Source: Phoenix dactylifera
Lineage: Eukaryota > Streptophyta > Magnoliopsida > Arecales > Arecaceae
Assembly (NCBI RefSeq): GCF_009389715.1
Contig: NC_052404.1
Coordinates: forward strand, 1,914,738-1,978,737
Direction of reading: 5' to 3'
DNA: 64,000 nucleotides
Under the pieces are notes generated by a model. That model had not been told where the DNA came from. It searched no databases and was given only the letters and a program-made list of their open reading frames with translations. Shown piece after piece: positions 1 through 12,500 of the stretch; positions within the stretch are counted from its first letter, which is position 1; every line of letters starts with the position of its first letter. The position numbers were made by a program, and so were the translations under genes.

Positions 1-1130
1 CGACATGGGTGCCGTCGGGACGGTCTCAGGTGCGTGCGAGGGATCTTTAGCTCTGTTCAGTAGGGAGCCGACCCGGCAGATCGAGGGAGGTTGGATTTGG
101 AGGATGCAGATTCACCCGCGGGTGGCACTTTTCATTTGGAAGGTGGCCTGGGGCGACCTACCTTCTAGGAGTGTGCTAGGCCGACGAAGTGTGCAGATTT
201 CTCAATGTTGTGAGGTGTGCACGGACTGCGAGGAGACTATTGGCCATGTTCTTTTGCAGTGCCTCAGGGCCAAGGAGATATGGAGGACATCACCGGCCCC
301 TCTTCCCCATTCGGTGGAGTCGCCACAGGACATATTACATCGGCTGAGAGTTTCTTTGCGGAGTCCTAAGTTTGCTAGGGCAGGGATACTTAGAGCATAC
401 CTGGCTTACCATATTTGGTTAGACAGGAATGCGGGCTTGTTTGAGGGCAGGAGGTCGACTCCGAGAATGGTGGTGGATAGAGTTGTGCTTCAGGCCAGGG
501 AGGTTATTTCATATGATGCTATGTTCTCTCCTGGGATGGTCAGGAACATCTGGGGTACTCTCTCTGCTGCTACAGCACCCAGGTTCGCTCTTGTTTCTCG
601 GCCTCTCGGGTGCCCCCACCCTTGGCCATCTCAAGATAAACTTTGACGGTAGCATGTTGATGGATGGGATATCCGAAGGTGTGGGATTTGTGATCAGAGA
701 CCACTTTGGCAGGCTGGTTGCAGCCGGAGGACGCCGTACGACAGGACTTACTGCAGTTGGGGCAGAGCTGCGAGCAGCTTGGGAGGGTATATCCTACGCG
801 AGGCGGGTTCTTCGTGCCGAGCGGGTGTACTTCGAGGGGGACTCATTGGTGGTGATTGATTGGATCCTAGGTACGGATATGGTCATCCTCTTATCGTGAA
901 ACTCGCAGGTTGGCTATAGAGTTGGATGAGTTTCAGACGGCACATGTGTTCCGGGAGGCGAACCGGGCAGCAGATTGGATCACCTCCTTTGTTGCGCGAC
1001 ATTCTGGAGAAATCCTTTGGACATCTACTGTAGATTTACCGTCCTCATTGTACTTTTTACTTTCTTATGACTTGGCAGTATGTACTCACATTAGAGCTAT
1101 ATGAATTGCCGTATTTTACCAAAAAAAAAG
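1..1130 (+). mobile_element. L1-like LINE, 3' part of ORF2 (zf-RVT and RNase H), truncated by window edge
   Basis: The first frame (about 5-646) has the zinc-knuckle module that follows plant LINE reverse transcriptases: RVALFIWKVAWGDLPSR, then a Cys/His cluster CCEVC..C..TIGHVLLQC. An RNase H-like domain starts in another frame near 637 with INFDGSM, then VGFVIRDHFG, AVGAELRAAWEGI and FEGDSLVVIDW. After an in-frame stop near 897 it resumes at 910 with VFREANRAADWI. At least one frameshift and one stop break the reading frame, so this copy cannot make ORF2 protein. The 3' end is a short A run at about 1121-1129, just after a sequence tail that recurs in inverted orientation at 55860-55930. 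The family resemblance is from known plant L1 LINEs; the 5' part lies outside the window. Confidence 0.88.
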
Positions 1131-1469
1131 TAATGGGGAAAATAAGCCCAAGCTTCCGGGTCTGAAGCGAACATTCGGATTTCAGCATTGAAGGCCGCAG
1201 AAAAAAAGCAGGAAAGTAGAAAAAATTAGGGAAAAAAAGTTTAAGAAAGGAAAAAGAAAAAGATAAATTTGGACAACTTCTTGCTTTCTCTTCTATAAAC
1301 ACCTCAATCTTGTCTCCCAATTGCGGAGTCTCTCTTCTCGTCAATACCCCCGCTCTTTCCTCTACCGCGTCCCGTCTCCTTTTGAGGTGGATTCCTTCTC
1401 TCTCTATCTTTTGATTCGATAAATAATTAGGAGTTTTTGGTGTTGTGGGGTATCGGAGTTTGATCTCTA

Positions 1470-1585
1470 ATGGAGGAGCCCGGGTGGCTGAAGCGAGCGG
1501 TCGTTGATGCTCTGGCCGGAACGACGTCCGGCGGGATCTCCTGATAGTGACATCCCCATTGCATGTGATCAAGATTAGGTTTCAG
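1470..1585 (+). pseudogene. broken first exon of a mitochondrial thiamine diphosphate carrier-like gene
   Basis: From the ATG at 1470 the frame reads MEEPGWLKRAVVDALAG and then TSGGIS. This matches the N-terminus of plant mitochondrial thiamine pyrophosphate carriers (mitochondrial carrier family, first transmembrane helix). It then meets TGA, in a place where the family has Arg. One base later the frame is shifted, after which TSPLHVIKIRFQ, the Px[D/E]xxK-type signature region, reads on in another phase. His replaces the usual Asp of the signature. The exon ends at CAG/GTTTGT, a usable splice donor, so the copy derives from DNA and not from a spliced RNA. No second exon is visible between 1586 and 3520. 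The 1131-1469 stretch upstream looks like an old promoter and leader, with TATAAAC at 1294-1300 and pyrimidine tracts. Identification rests on recalled family sequence. Confidence 0.72.
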
Positions 1586-3520
1586 GTTTGTCTTAGGTTC
1601 CCAATCTTAAAAAAATGTGGTGAATATTAGTCATCCTCACCTCGGACTGATGTGTTACGAGCAATGCCAAGAGTGACCAGTAATTATGGTCACGATAATT
1701 GTCGATTCAACTTGGCCATAAATACATAATCAGCGCTATTAACATTGCAAGCATATTATGGGAAGCTGCGTATGAGGCCATCTGTTATCATATGAGTATT
1801 GCGCCTTCTGATAGTTAAGATAATGAATTCTTGCCCCATCCTATATAGAGATGGCTGAGAGACTCTTAAGTAGACACTCTAGAGCAATCTTCATTTCTAT
1901 TTTTTTTATTATTGCTCTATATTTTTACTAACTTAAGCATCTAAAGTCTTACGTCCTAGAACTTTCGGATAAGTAGACTTTCTTTCAGATTGTACTCACC
2001 TTCTAAAATGACGATATTTGTCCTTCTTCGCCTTGAAGCTATTCTTCAGCTTTTGGCCGACTCGCTTTTTGCCTCAGTATCGGCCGATCTCGATAGACCG
2101 ACTTCAACTTGGATGCCATTTTTTTTTGATCGGTCATGATTTGTTATTCTTTTGATGCGTTTTGTTTTTAGTGCAGTTTCAAAAATAAAATCTTGTAATA
2201 ATGTAGGTTTCCGCATGTTGGAAAAGGACAAACTTCGTGTGCTAGGAAATTTATTAGTCAACGGAGAGGTACGAGTTAAAAGGCATCAACTTTAAAGGAT
2301 ACTCACCGTTTAAAATAGAATAAAAAAACGACTCCGATTGGCATAGGATCAGTTTGCTTTAGCTATCAATTTCAGCACATGGAAAGAGAGAATAGAATCT
2401 TTTTTCCAAAAAGTGGAGATCGGCTGATACTATTATCATCTTGTGAATTATTCTTTTCAAGAACTCGGCCACCCTTGGGAATCCCAAGAATACTTCAGCT
2501 TTTTCTTTTGTTTAGATTTTGGCTTATCTTTTGTTTCATTTGCATCTGTCTTAATCTGTTAATTTGTAACCCTCTTTTTCTGCCTTTTTTGTAACTATTC
2601 TCGTTAATAAAATTGGGTGGCAGCCTCCCTTTCCCTCAAAAAAAAAAAAAGAAAAAAAAAAGAGAAAGAAAGAAAGAAAAAGAAAATTAACATGATCAAT
2701 CAACCCATATGAGGTTAGGAAAAGAATTGGAAAACAGGCATCATAATGAGGATTTTTTTGTTGAGAAAAATGTCGAGGAAATAAGACTGCAGATTTTATT
2801 TTGGGTAAAAACATGCATTTGGATAGGGAAATACTGTAGGCAACCTTGACATCCAGCTCTATGATCATAACGCACCTGCATAATTATCAAGAGGTTCAGA
2901 ACCTGTTGCTTGAGCTTCAGGCCTGGTTCAGGCTGAAAATTAGGAACTGTTAAGACCCTCCTTGGTCTAAATGATTATGATCAAGAGACTGCGGTTCTGT
3001 AAAACAAATATTACTCATAGTGCAGATGCAATCAAGAAATCTATATACATCCATCGCAAAGTATCCTTCTATGATCCACACCTATTATATTTATTAGATC
3101 GATTGCAGCCTGTACATAATGAATCTGGATTTAAGGATTTAGTTCACATGAATATGGATAAATGATGGGTTTAATTGTGTTTGGCACAATATCATCAAAG
3201 TGCAACAGTTTTCATATTTTTCAGCAGTGTTCCAGCAACTAGATCAGATGTTTCCCAATCAAAAAAGACTTATTCGCACGGTACTTTGAGCAACTTTATA
3301 CAAGGAAATACATACATTATGATACAACTGTTGGATGATAACGAAAGATCAATGCTTAAGAAGTTGCGTATATGACATAAGAATTAAAAAATAACAAATA
3401 AATGAAAACAAGCAAGAATAACATCTGTTACTTCCATCACTTGAATGAAAATGCTGAAAATATACATTCAATGAACAATAATGCTACCAGCATGGACCGA
3501 GAAAAGGGCCTCCAAGCTCA
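1586..3520. other. intergenic stretch with degenerate retroelement debris
   Basis: No supported gene lies here. The part from about 1620 to 2110 has the look of a worn Ty3-gypsy-type LTR (short CT-rich and AT-rich blocks around ACTAACTTAAGCATC), but I cannot show paired ends or a primer site. The part from 2440 to 2690 is a retroposon tail listed separately. The part from 2700 to 3520 is AT-rich and contains the probable 3' untranslated region of the minus-strand acyl-CoA-binding protein gene; AATAAA on the minus strand at 3090-3095 is one candidate poly(A) signal, though far from the stop. Confidence 0.4.
2440..2690 (+). mobile_element. 3' tail of a non-LTR retroposon with A-rich end
   Basis: The sequence ends with a short T-rich untranslated segment, AATAAAATTGGG near 2608 and then a long run of A and AG from about 2639 to 2688. 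This resembles the 3' untranslated ends of plant L1 LINEs. No coding remnant is readable upstream, so it is probably a strongly 5'-truncated copy. The family cannot be named. Confidence 0.4.
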
Positions 3521-6500
3521 TCAGGAATCAGACTTGTCAGGGGGAGTTCCAGCAAGCCAACCCCACACACCACGAGAACCCTGCCGCCTTTCGGCATTCA
3601 ATGCTGCTTGCTCAGCAGCAGCCTTCTGCCGTTGAAGCAGCTCAAGCTCCTTTTGTAGAGTATCCATGGTCTGTAGCTTCTGTCTTAGTTCTGCAACATC
3701 AACCTATACAAAGGAAAGTACTTAACTGTCTAGATCCGGTACGTATGCTCCCTAGTGGAACCGATTATTTTTGAACAGTGTATAAAATTAAATTAGTATA
3801 AAACTAGCCCTTATGAACAAGACTGTATCACTTACATCCCTGGTCTCCTTAAGGTTTAGGAACCAAAGCAGATAAGGTTAAGAAAATTAGGTACTGACAG
3901 GTAGGACTAACTTGAGAAGGCTTAAACCAAAGCAATGTTGAAATGCGACCATACCCGATAAACTATATTTTAAACTGATAACAGCATTGCCTTGTGAAAA
4001 AAGTTCTTTAAGCAAGCTTCCTTAAGCCCATAAAGACGAAAAGGTTTTAAATTGTTGTCCTCAAATTAGATTGTGTAGTAATATTTCAAAAAAAAAATGG
4101 TTATTTTGATAATAGCAACTTCTGTAATGAATCAGAGAGCAAAATGAATGGAGGAATGAATGAGTGAGTGAATGAATGAATGTTATTGGGCACTCCAAAC
4201 CATAAACTGTCAACTAGTAAGGCAACTATTCTGACGAGTTGAGATATAGGCAGGAATATGCTCCGACATCAACGAGCAAATAACAGTTAATTGAAAATCC
4301 AGCACTGTAAAAGGTGTATAAGGAGAGCATACCTCAAGTTTGAAGCATCTTGACTGTTCAGCAGCAAGCTGACCACGGACAGATTGAAGCTCCTAAAAAG
4401 TTTGTAGCAAAGACAAGTTCAAACACCAGATGTACAAAAGACACAATTTCATCATCATTTGTGACATATCTTTTTCTTGTTAGAAGTTCAATATATTCTG
4501 AAGCATAGGGTCAACAGCAATTCAATATAAACTTCTTTGTTGGTTATGATCAAGGAAATAATTCCACTGATGGAATACTCCTCATGCAATATGTAGAAGT
4601 TTATGCAACAGCAGAAAATTCTAATGTAAGCAAGAATCAGTTTTGCAGCTCCATTAAAAATTTAATGGCATCTCCAATCTAATTAAGTGACCAATGAAAT
4701 TAAAATGACACATGAACTTATGTCAAAAGCATTATAAGTAAGAGCAGAATCAAGAGGGGAAATAGAATCATGGTCAAAGAAACCATCCTCTTTTTCTTGA
4801 AGGTGACAAAAGACTAATGAAGCTAACCTTTGTAAGGTTTGCATTTCGTGACTCTGCATCAGCTAGCTCTTGCTTAAGATGGACCATCTCGAATTGTTCC
4901 CTGGTAATTGTTGCTCTCAATTCTTCATTCCCCACTTTAAGGGCTGATACAAGTTTCTCACTTGTTTCCACATTTCTGACATTCTAAGAATTGCAACAAA
5001 TGTGACAGGTCAAAAAGGTTGGTCATCTTAATGGTTCAAATAAGTTGAAATGTCTACATATCCAATAGGAAATTCACAGTCTCATATAAGAGCTGTGAAA
5101 ATCCTTTTCATGTTTATGCATCTATGCAACTAACTTCTACGTATGCATAGACATAATTATGTTTTCATTATACAAGTATGAATATGCATAGAGTGGGAAA
5201 GAGTTCTAATAGTTTTATATAGATTCTGCTAAAATTTCTGGAACTACAATTGTGGAATGCATTTTCCCAAATTACCGCAGGCAGTGGATCAACATTGTCC
5301 ATCATGATTTCCCTCACTTTCCCCTCTTGAGCTGTTTCAATCTCAGGTTCCACAGCCCTACTTGTGGTTATACTATCGGGTCCGTCCACTATCCTGGTCT
5401 GTGCATTTGATTTGCAGCTCTGTTTGAGAACATAGACCTGACCACCAAAAAAAAAGACTCAGGAAAAGAAAATCATAAAAAATATCTACAGAGAGAAATA
5501 TTTTTAATCACCAACCTCATTGCTATAATGCCCATTGTATCCTCCAAAAGAAATAATAACATCTTCTCCGGTGAAGGATGCGAAAACCAAACTCAGGCCC
5601 TGCCACAGAAACAAATTTGAAACATTGGTTCGACATCAGAAACAACTGGTTGCTAGCCAAAAGTGCTGGTGCAAAGTAATTTAAGGTGGATTTTATGAAC
5701 ATTGAGACTATATTATATCTCACAAGAACAATGGATCCATTTTCTATAGAATAAAACAATAACATTTCTCAAGTGACAAGGCAATTCAGAAATCCTATGT
5801 AGGGATTATGCTGATCAAAAACTAAATGTAACAAGAGACGAGAAAAGAAAAAAAAGGCAAGCTCCTGCAATGAGCTTTGTTTTCATTGGATGTACTATTA
5901 TTTATTTGACACACACAATCTTACAAAGTGCTTGTTCGTAGGAACTATTCATTCCAATGCTACAACATTATATAAGTAAAAATTACACAAAACATATTCT
6001 ATTTGTGATTTAAGTCTTAACCTATAATCATATATACTTCCCTAAGCACCATCCAGAAACTTGAATGACGTGAAGTAAAGAGAATAGTTGTTGTACACAT
6101 CAATTTGACTTCACTGATTTGAAAGACGTTAGGAATGAAAATTTCCCAGTAGTAAGATGCCCACACCATGATCGTGCTATCGCATTGATTTCCTATAAGC
6201 CTTCAATTTCAGCACTGTAGTGGTATGGTCTAAATACTTGGCAGTTGCCATAAGATAACAAGTATTGGGACCAACGGACTTAACATTACAATCTCAAGGT
6301 ACGCGGAACCAACCGAACCGACGTACCGGTGGGGACCGATACCAGTTCGATACCGGTTGGAACTGGTACCAAACCAGCCAATCGCAAAAAAAAAAAAAAA
6401 AAAACGCAGGGCCGCGTGGGCTCGCGCTAGAGTGCGGTGCCACGTGGGCTCGCTGCCCTATGCAGGGAACTGCATACGAGCACGGGGAACCACGCGCGGG

Positions 6501-9500
6501 TGCGGTTCCCTGCACATGGATTCGCGCAGGCACGCTGCCCTGCGCGCGGACGCTCCTTTTTTATTTTTTATTTTTCCTTCTCTTCTTCCTCCTTCCCGAA
6601 CTCTCTTCCTCTCCTTTCTTCCTCTCTCTCCTCTCTTCTCCTCTCTTTCCCCCTTCTCCCGCGAGCAAAGATGGGGCTAGAACCGCGAGCAAGACGAGTG
6701 ATCCTCATTGGCCCGAGGCCCGGTGCGACAAGTAGGCTTCTTCTCTTCTTTCTCTTTTTCTTCCTCTTCTTCTTCTTCTTCCTCTTCTTTCTTCCTCTTC
6801 TTTTCTCTTCCTCCTCTTCTTCTTCCCCTGTGCCGGTACCGGGCTTGTACCGGTTCGCACCGGTACGGGCAAGGAGCCATTCGCTTTAGGGTCGGAACCA
6901 AATTATATGACTATACCGTATTGGTGCTGACCGGTACCGGTATGGTACAGCCTAAACCGGTCGGTTCCGACCGGTTTAACAGACTCTGCATTACATAAAT
7001 GAAGGAGTTTGCTTGTGGAAAAATTGAATAAATGCACAAAAGGCCTAATCGTATAAACATTTAAGCACAAAGCCTATTTCCTTTCAGCAATTCTTGGTTT
7101 TATTACAATTTAAGAACCCTGAGAACTGGGAAAAGATAAATGAAATGAAACTCACCTCACTAGCAAGGGGTACACGTCCTTGGACGGTAGTGACAACCGA
7201 CCATGTAAATGTGGACATGTTAAGAAGAAGAGTTTCAGAGACCCCTGCAAAGAAGCAGGTTATAGAATCAACACAAAACACAAAAGGCCAAAAGAACCAG
7301 CATTGTAGCAAAAATCTAAGCACATGAGCAGTATACATTTTTTCTCTTTGTATTGAAAATGTATCAGCCATTACTCTTTCCTTGCATTTATTCTTTGTTT
7401 ATATATGGTGATCTATTGAATGATATAACTTGAAGCAAGTGTCAAATATCATAACAGAGGAACATTTCTTGTAGCCATACTTCTCATTCAACTTGAGAAC
7501 ATAAAGTGGTTAAGAAAAAAAGACATACAATTAGAGGACATCCCAACATGGAGAGCAGTTTTGATTTTATCTGATTGATCAAGAAAGAGAAACGGGAAAC
7601 CTAATTAAATGGACTGAAATTCAGAAAACATAATAAACTGGAACTAACTTAGGTTGTAGCCAAAAAGCTGAACCCTATACCATATATCCTATAAGGCTAG
7701 TTGACTTTTGGAAGTTGATGAATGGTCAGAATGTGATGAATGTAGCAGTATCATTTTTGATAAGTATAATTATGACTTTGAACATCCCATAATTGAGGTT
7801 CTCTGGATCCACTCAATGTGAGCAATTCTCTCTAATTTTTGCATGGTAAGCAATTGGAGCAGACATTTCAGAATTATTTAAATGAATTTAAATTGTTTAC
7901 AAAACCTTTGAGTATCCAATATCAGAATAAGAAAATCCTTTTCTAGTTTCTTCTCCTCTGAAGATAAACAATCCAAGAAGCAAACTCATCAAGTTCCATT
8001 AGGAACCTTCTTGTATAGAAATTGCTGATTTATTTTTTAACATGCAATTCTAAAAGAGAAGTAAATTGGAAGCAAATGTCTTATATTTTTAGTGACAACA
8101 TATACCTTTTTCTCCTTGATCCATGAAAAAAAAAAATCTAACATTTGACATGCATTGCTGAATCACAAACTCCATTATCTAGATTTGCTCTTTCTGGCTT
8201 GTACATTCCTTTATAGAATCAAAACTAGTTCTGGTGAAAGATCAGGTGCCAAACCAAAAATCATTAAGAAACCACTTGCACTTTGTAGAATCAATATAGC
8301 TCTGGTGAGTTGGTCATAAAAGACATTCAGATCACTCATAGTACTAACAAATTATAATCATCTCAATGCCAGAAATTCAATAAACTGGACAGGGATGGAA
8401 TTTTTAATGTGCGGACAATTTCGTCCTCAAAAGTCCTCAGCAAATGTGATGCCATTTTCTATAATATCTTGCTTCATTAATGGAAAAAAGGTCACTGTTG
8501 ATTCACAGGACACTAAGAAGTAAAAAGCTTGGAAGAACACTTAGAGTGTGAATTCTTGAATAGAGAGATCACACCGCACAGACATTATTAATAGTAGCAT
8601 ATGGTTCCAATGCATGAAAAGTGCACGTAAAATAAATAAATAAATAAATAACTGGTATGGGCAGAAATTTCAAATTTACCACTCTTATTATTGCCACCAC
8701 CAACAATAAACCAGTTTTCTCCTACTGTTACGCCTGCATGGCCAGCTCGTGAAGCTGGAGTCACACCATGTTGTTTCGGTCTGGACCATTCCATCTGCAG
8801 TACAGCCAAATTTTTTTTATTGAGATATTTAAATCCTTGACTACTAAAAAAGCATATAAAAATAAAAGCAACCAACTTACACTCTTCAAATCAAGGACAT
8901 GCAGATCATTAAAGCACATAGCATGTGAGGCCCCACCAAAAATTAGAAGATATCGCTCCGCATGGCATGCAGCAGCATGATCTGACCTCGGAGAAGGAGG
9001 CGTGCCGCTGAAAAAAATAGCAAAGATAGGATTGAAAGAAGGCACTTGTTTAAGATATACTTTAGGCTGATGTTTTCTTCAATTGTAAATATGTAATGAT
9101 CATGATACCATAAATATTCCAAATGTACCAACACAATAAGATCAGCCTAAGAGGAACTCAAACTCAAAGTTAGCAGCCTACAAGTATATCAAAAGAAGGA
9201 TTGTAAATACAAAGCAGTTATACCACCATCAAAAATATTCCATTTCTGAAGAAAGATTAAATAAGTATTTCAAACATAAAGTAAGAAAATTCTTTAGGAG
9301 AAGTACTTTGTTATTTCAAACTCAATGAAGATTCAAGGATGCTCCATTAAGAAGTACTTAGGTTTGTGTTGAAAGTGGTAAAAAAAGAAGGGGAAAGCCT
9401 AAGATAACATGGACGAAGGTTGTGAGAAAGGAGATGGAGAAACTTGGAATAACATCAGAGATGACCTTAAATAGAAATACTTGGCGCATGAGGATCCATA

Positions 9501-12500
9501 AAACTGATGCCAAATAGTTGGAAAAGGCTAGATGCTTATGGTTATGTATTATTTCACTAAAAAAGAGAGAAAGAAACTGTTTTCTGTCACTTACATATAA
9601 TCAACTTCATTCCAGGTCATGGTTTCCAAGTCAAGAATGTGCAAATCATTCAAGAGAGATCTCTTTGCATTTTCACCACCAAACATGACTAATCTTGTTC
9701 CAACAAGGGTCGCTGATTGACCTCCACGCGAGACCTACAAGAGAAATCAAATTTAAAATAAAGAATCCAATGGTGATTTTGTTTATTATTTTCTGGAATT
9801 TGAAAGAAGCATAAGAATAAAAATAAAAGCAACTGAATCTGGAATTTTTCCCTTAAATTTTAAAATAATGTCACATCACATTCATTCCCCATACAGTGTT
9901 TGTTTTCATCTTAAGCATTATTTTATGATGATGTAGCATTGCTCTATGCTACAAACACTTGTAGAGTTAGTGGAAGGAATAAGCTCTTTTGGTAATTATA
10001 CAGAAGGCATCTTACTCAAGGAAACTACCAATAGAAGATCATAAAATTTAGAGCATAATCATGACTTTTCAGTAATTACTAGAATTTATTGCACTAGATT
10101 CCTTTAACATTAGCAGAAAAAATGTCATTAGATGTACTCCATCTTGACGTGTGAAGGATACCTGTACTTTAACTTACAGAGGATTGAGCTAGAAAGAACA
10201 TCTTAGGAAATTAAAATAATCGACGTCATAAGGAAAAAGCTAGCAGTCCACAAGTTTCCTGAAACATAAGCAAGAAGAAACATACTGGTGCCTTCCCTTG
10301 AGTCTCTATGTTTGACCACATGCAAGTCTGCGGATCAAATTCCTTCACTATCATAAAAAAAACAAAATAAATATAAATGGCACAAGCCATTGATACTAGG
10401 AACTATGGTGACAAAGAAACAAAATGGTGCCAGAAAAGATTGTAAATAGAATTGCACAAACCTGTAACAGTTGCAGAAGGATTTTTTGTGTGCCCTGCGA
10501 CAGACAGAATTCTGCTTCTCCATGTAATCTGCAAGGAGCGAAAAACAAAAACAGATAGTAACCATGGTCCATGGATGTGATACTTTACAGACTGATCATC
10601 TCAAATAAATTCCAGCAAGTCTAGGTATTGTAAAGGAGAATTCATTTTCTGATTACCAGCGAGTGGCCAGAACAGGGAGCAACTGGCATTGAGACTGTTG
10701 ATTCCCCAGAATCAGAGGTGGATTTAGCCACCACCTTAGACCATGTCAAAGTTTTCAAGTCCAGAACCTTTGCCCAAAAAGAAAAAGAATGTAACTACAT
10801 CACTTAGATGAGATTAATTTAATTATTCTATCAAGAACAAAGTTAGAATCAAAAAGAAAATTTTATACAGCTAGTACCAATAAGATTTCCATTTCTCTAG
10901 AGTTGTTGTCTCCCAGAAAATGGCATAAGATATTTTTAGACAAAAATTGCAAACCCACACAACAGAAAGCTAAATCATAATTTTTTTTTCTGACAAAAAA
11001 TCATAGTTCATTTTTAAGTTACAAAGAGTGTAAGTTCATCACTGGCAACTAATCCATAAGTATCGCTATTTTTATCCAAAATGAGTACCATGAGAGAATG
11101 ATTATCATTAGCCATGCACACCTGAAGGTCATTAAGATAACGGCCATTGTAGTTCCCACCAAAGATGTACATCTTTTCTTGCAATAAAGCTGATCCATGC
11201 TGTGATAATTTGAAAAATCAGCTGAATGCTGGAATGAAGCTTACAACATAAGGACAATATTGATCATCAAAGGACAGGATTGCTGCGCACCTGATATCGA
11301 GGCTTTGGACGTTGTCCTGATAATGGAGGTGCAACCCATTGATCATACATAGTAACCGAACCAAGGCCCTCCATTGTAATATCTTTATCTTGAGTCTCTG
11401 ACATATCTCCAATTTCGGTGGAAATAGTATTAGGCTTTGGAGAGGAATTTCCATTGGGAGTGGTCAAGCATAGTTTTGGCTTCTGCAGCAAAACAGAGAA
11501 ATTATATATGCATGAATAAAACACTATATTTAAAGTAAGAACACTGGATCTTTGTTATTGGTATTTGTCTGGAAAAAAGAAATATAGAATGATGTTATAT
11601 ACATAAGTTCCATAAGTTAGATAAAGAGCATGTTTAAAACTTTGAAAAATAGAACAGTGGAACTTCTAAATCACATGTGGGTAGGAGTTTCTGCATACAC
11701 TACCCACAAGAATAAATATTTAGGAAAAATACATTCCACACAAATATCATCCTATATAAAAATCAAATCATAATGATATCAATGCATTGATAAACCAGCA
11801 TACATATGAAAATGTTAGATTTTGTAGGAAGGTAAATTGAATTGACATAATCCAAGGGATTTGCGTTTGATAATATACGCACAGATACTATAAATGCAAC
11901 TCAATTTTCAGGTCTGAAGCTCACATTCAAAGTGTCGTCACAGTGCAAGCTGTGTAGATAATTCATATCCTTAATTGGAGGAGAAAATATCTTTTAAGTC
12001 CTTGATAATATCAAACTAGATTTGTTTTTTCATGTTTAAAATTTTTGCAAAAAATGAGGGGAAATGCTAGATTGGTGTTAGCAACTTTAATGCTGCATTT
12101 CACCAAAGTTGGCAAACTTTCTGGCAGGAACTTAGAAGGATTTAATACTTTGGAAGGAGATTAAAGATTATGGAATTGGTAGTTTGTTTGGGCAAAAGAA
12201 TGGATCTCTAGCTAAATAATAGGGTCATGATATCAAGTTAGAATGAAGACACTTCAGCGAAAAAATATTGACTATAAGGGCAAGGAGATTAGATAAAGGC
12301 AGCAAAGGATTCATGGTTGATGGCGCGACAAGAATTATAGCAGCATAAACATCGAAGTACATGTAAGTATCATAATAGGTGGTAAAAATCTCCAATATGG
12401 TCATGTTCAATATTTTAAAAGATTGTAGATCAAGACAGGCAACAACCTAGTGCCTAGATGCTAGATGGGAGCCTCGGCAAGCATCCAGAGATCAAGGTCG

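Noticed and set aside
6265-6998. Several overlapping open frames of 75-156 codons
   Set aside because: They are compositional frames through pyrimidine tracts and GC-rich repeat sequence within an intron, with no domain.
12420-12500. GCCTAG-rich segment in an ACBP intron that resembles a worn MITE
   Set aside because: Only one short degenerate segment is visible; no paired ends or duplication could be found.
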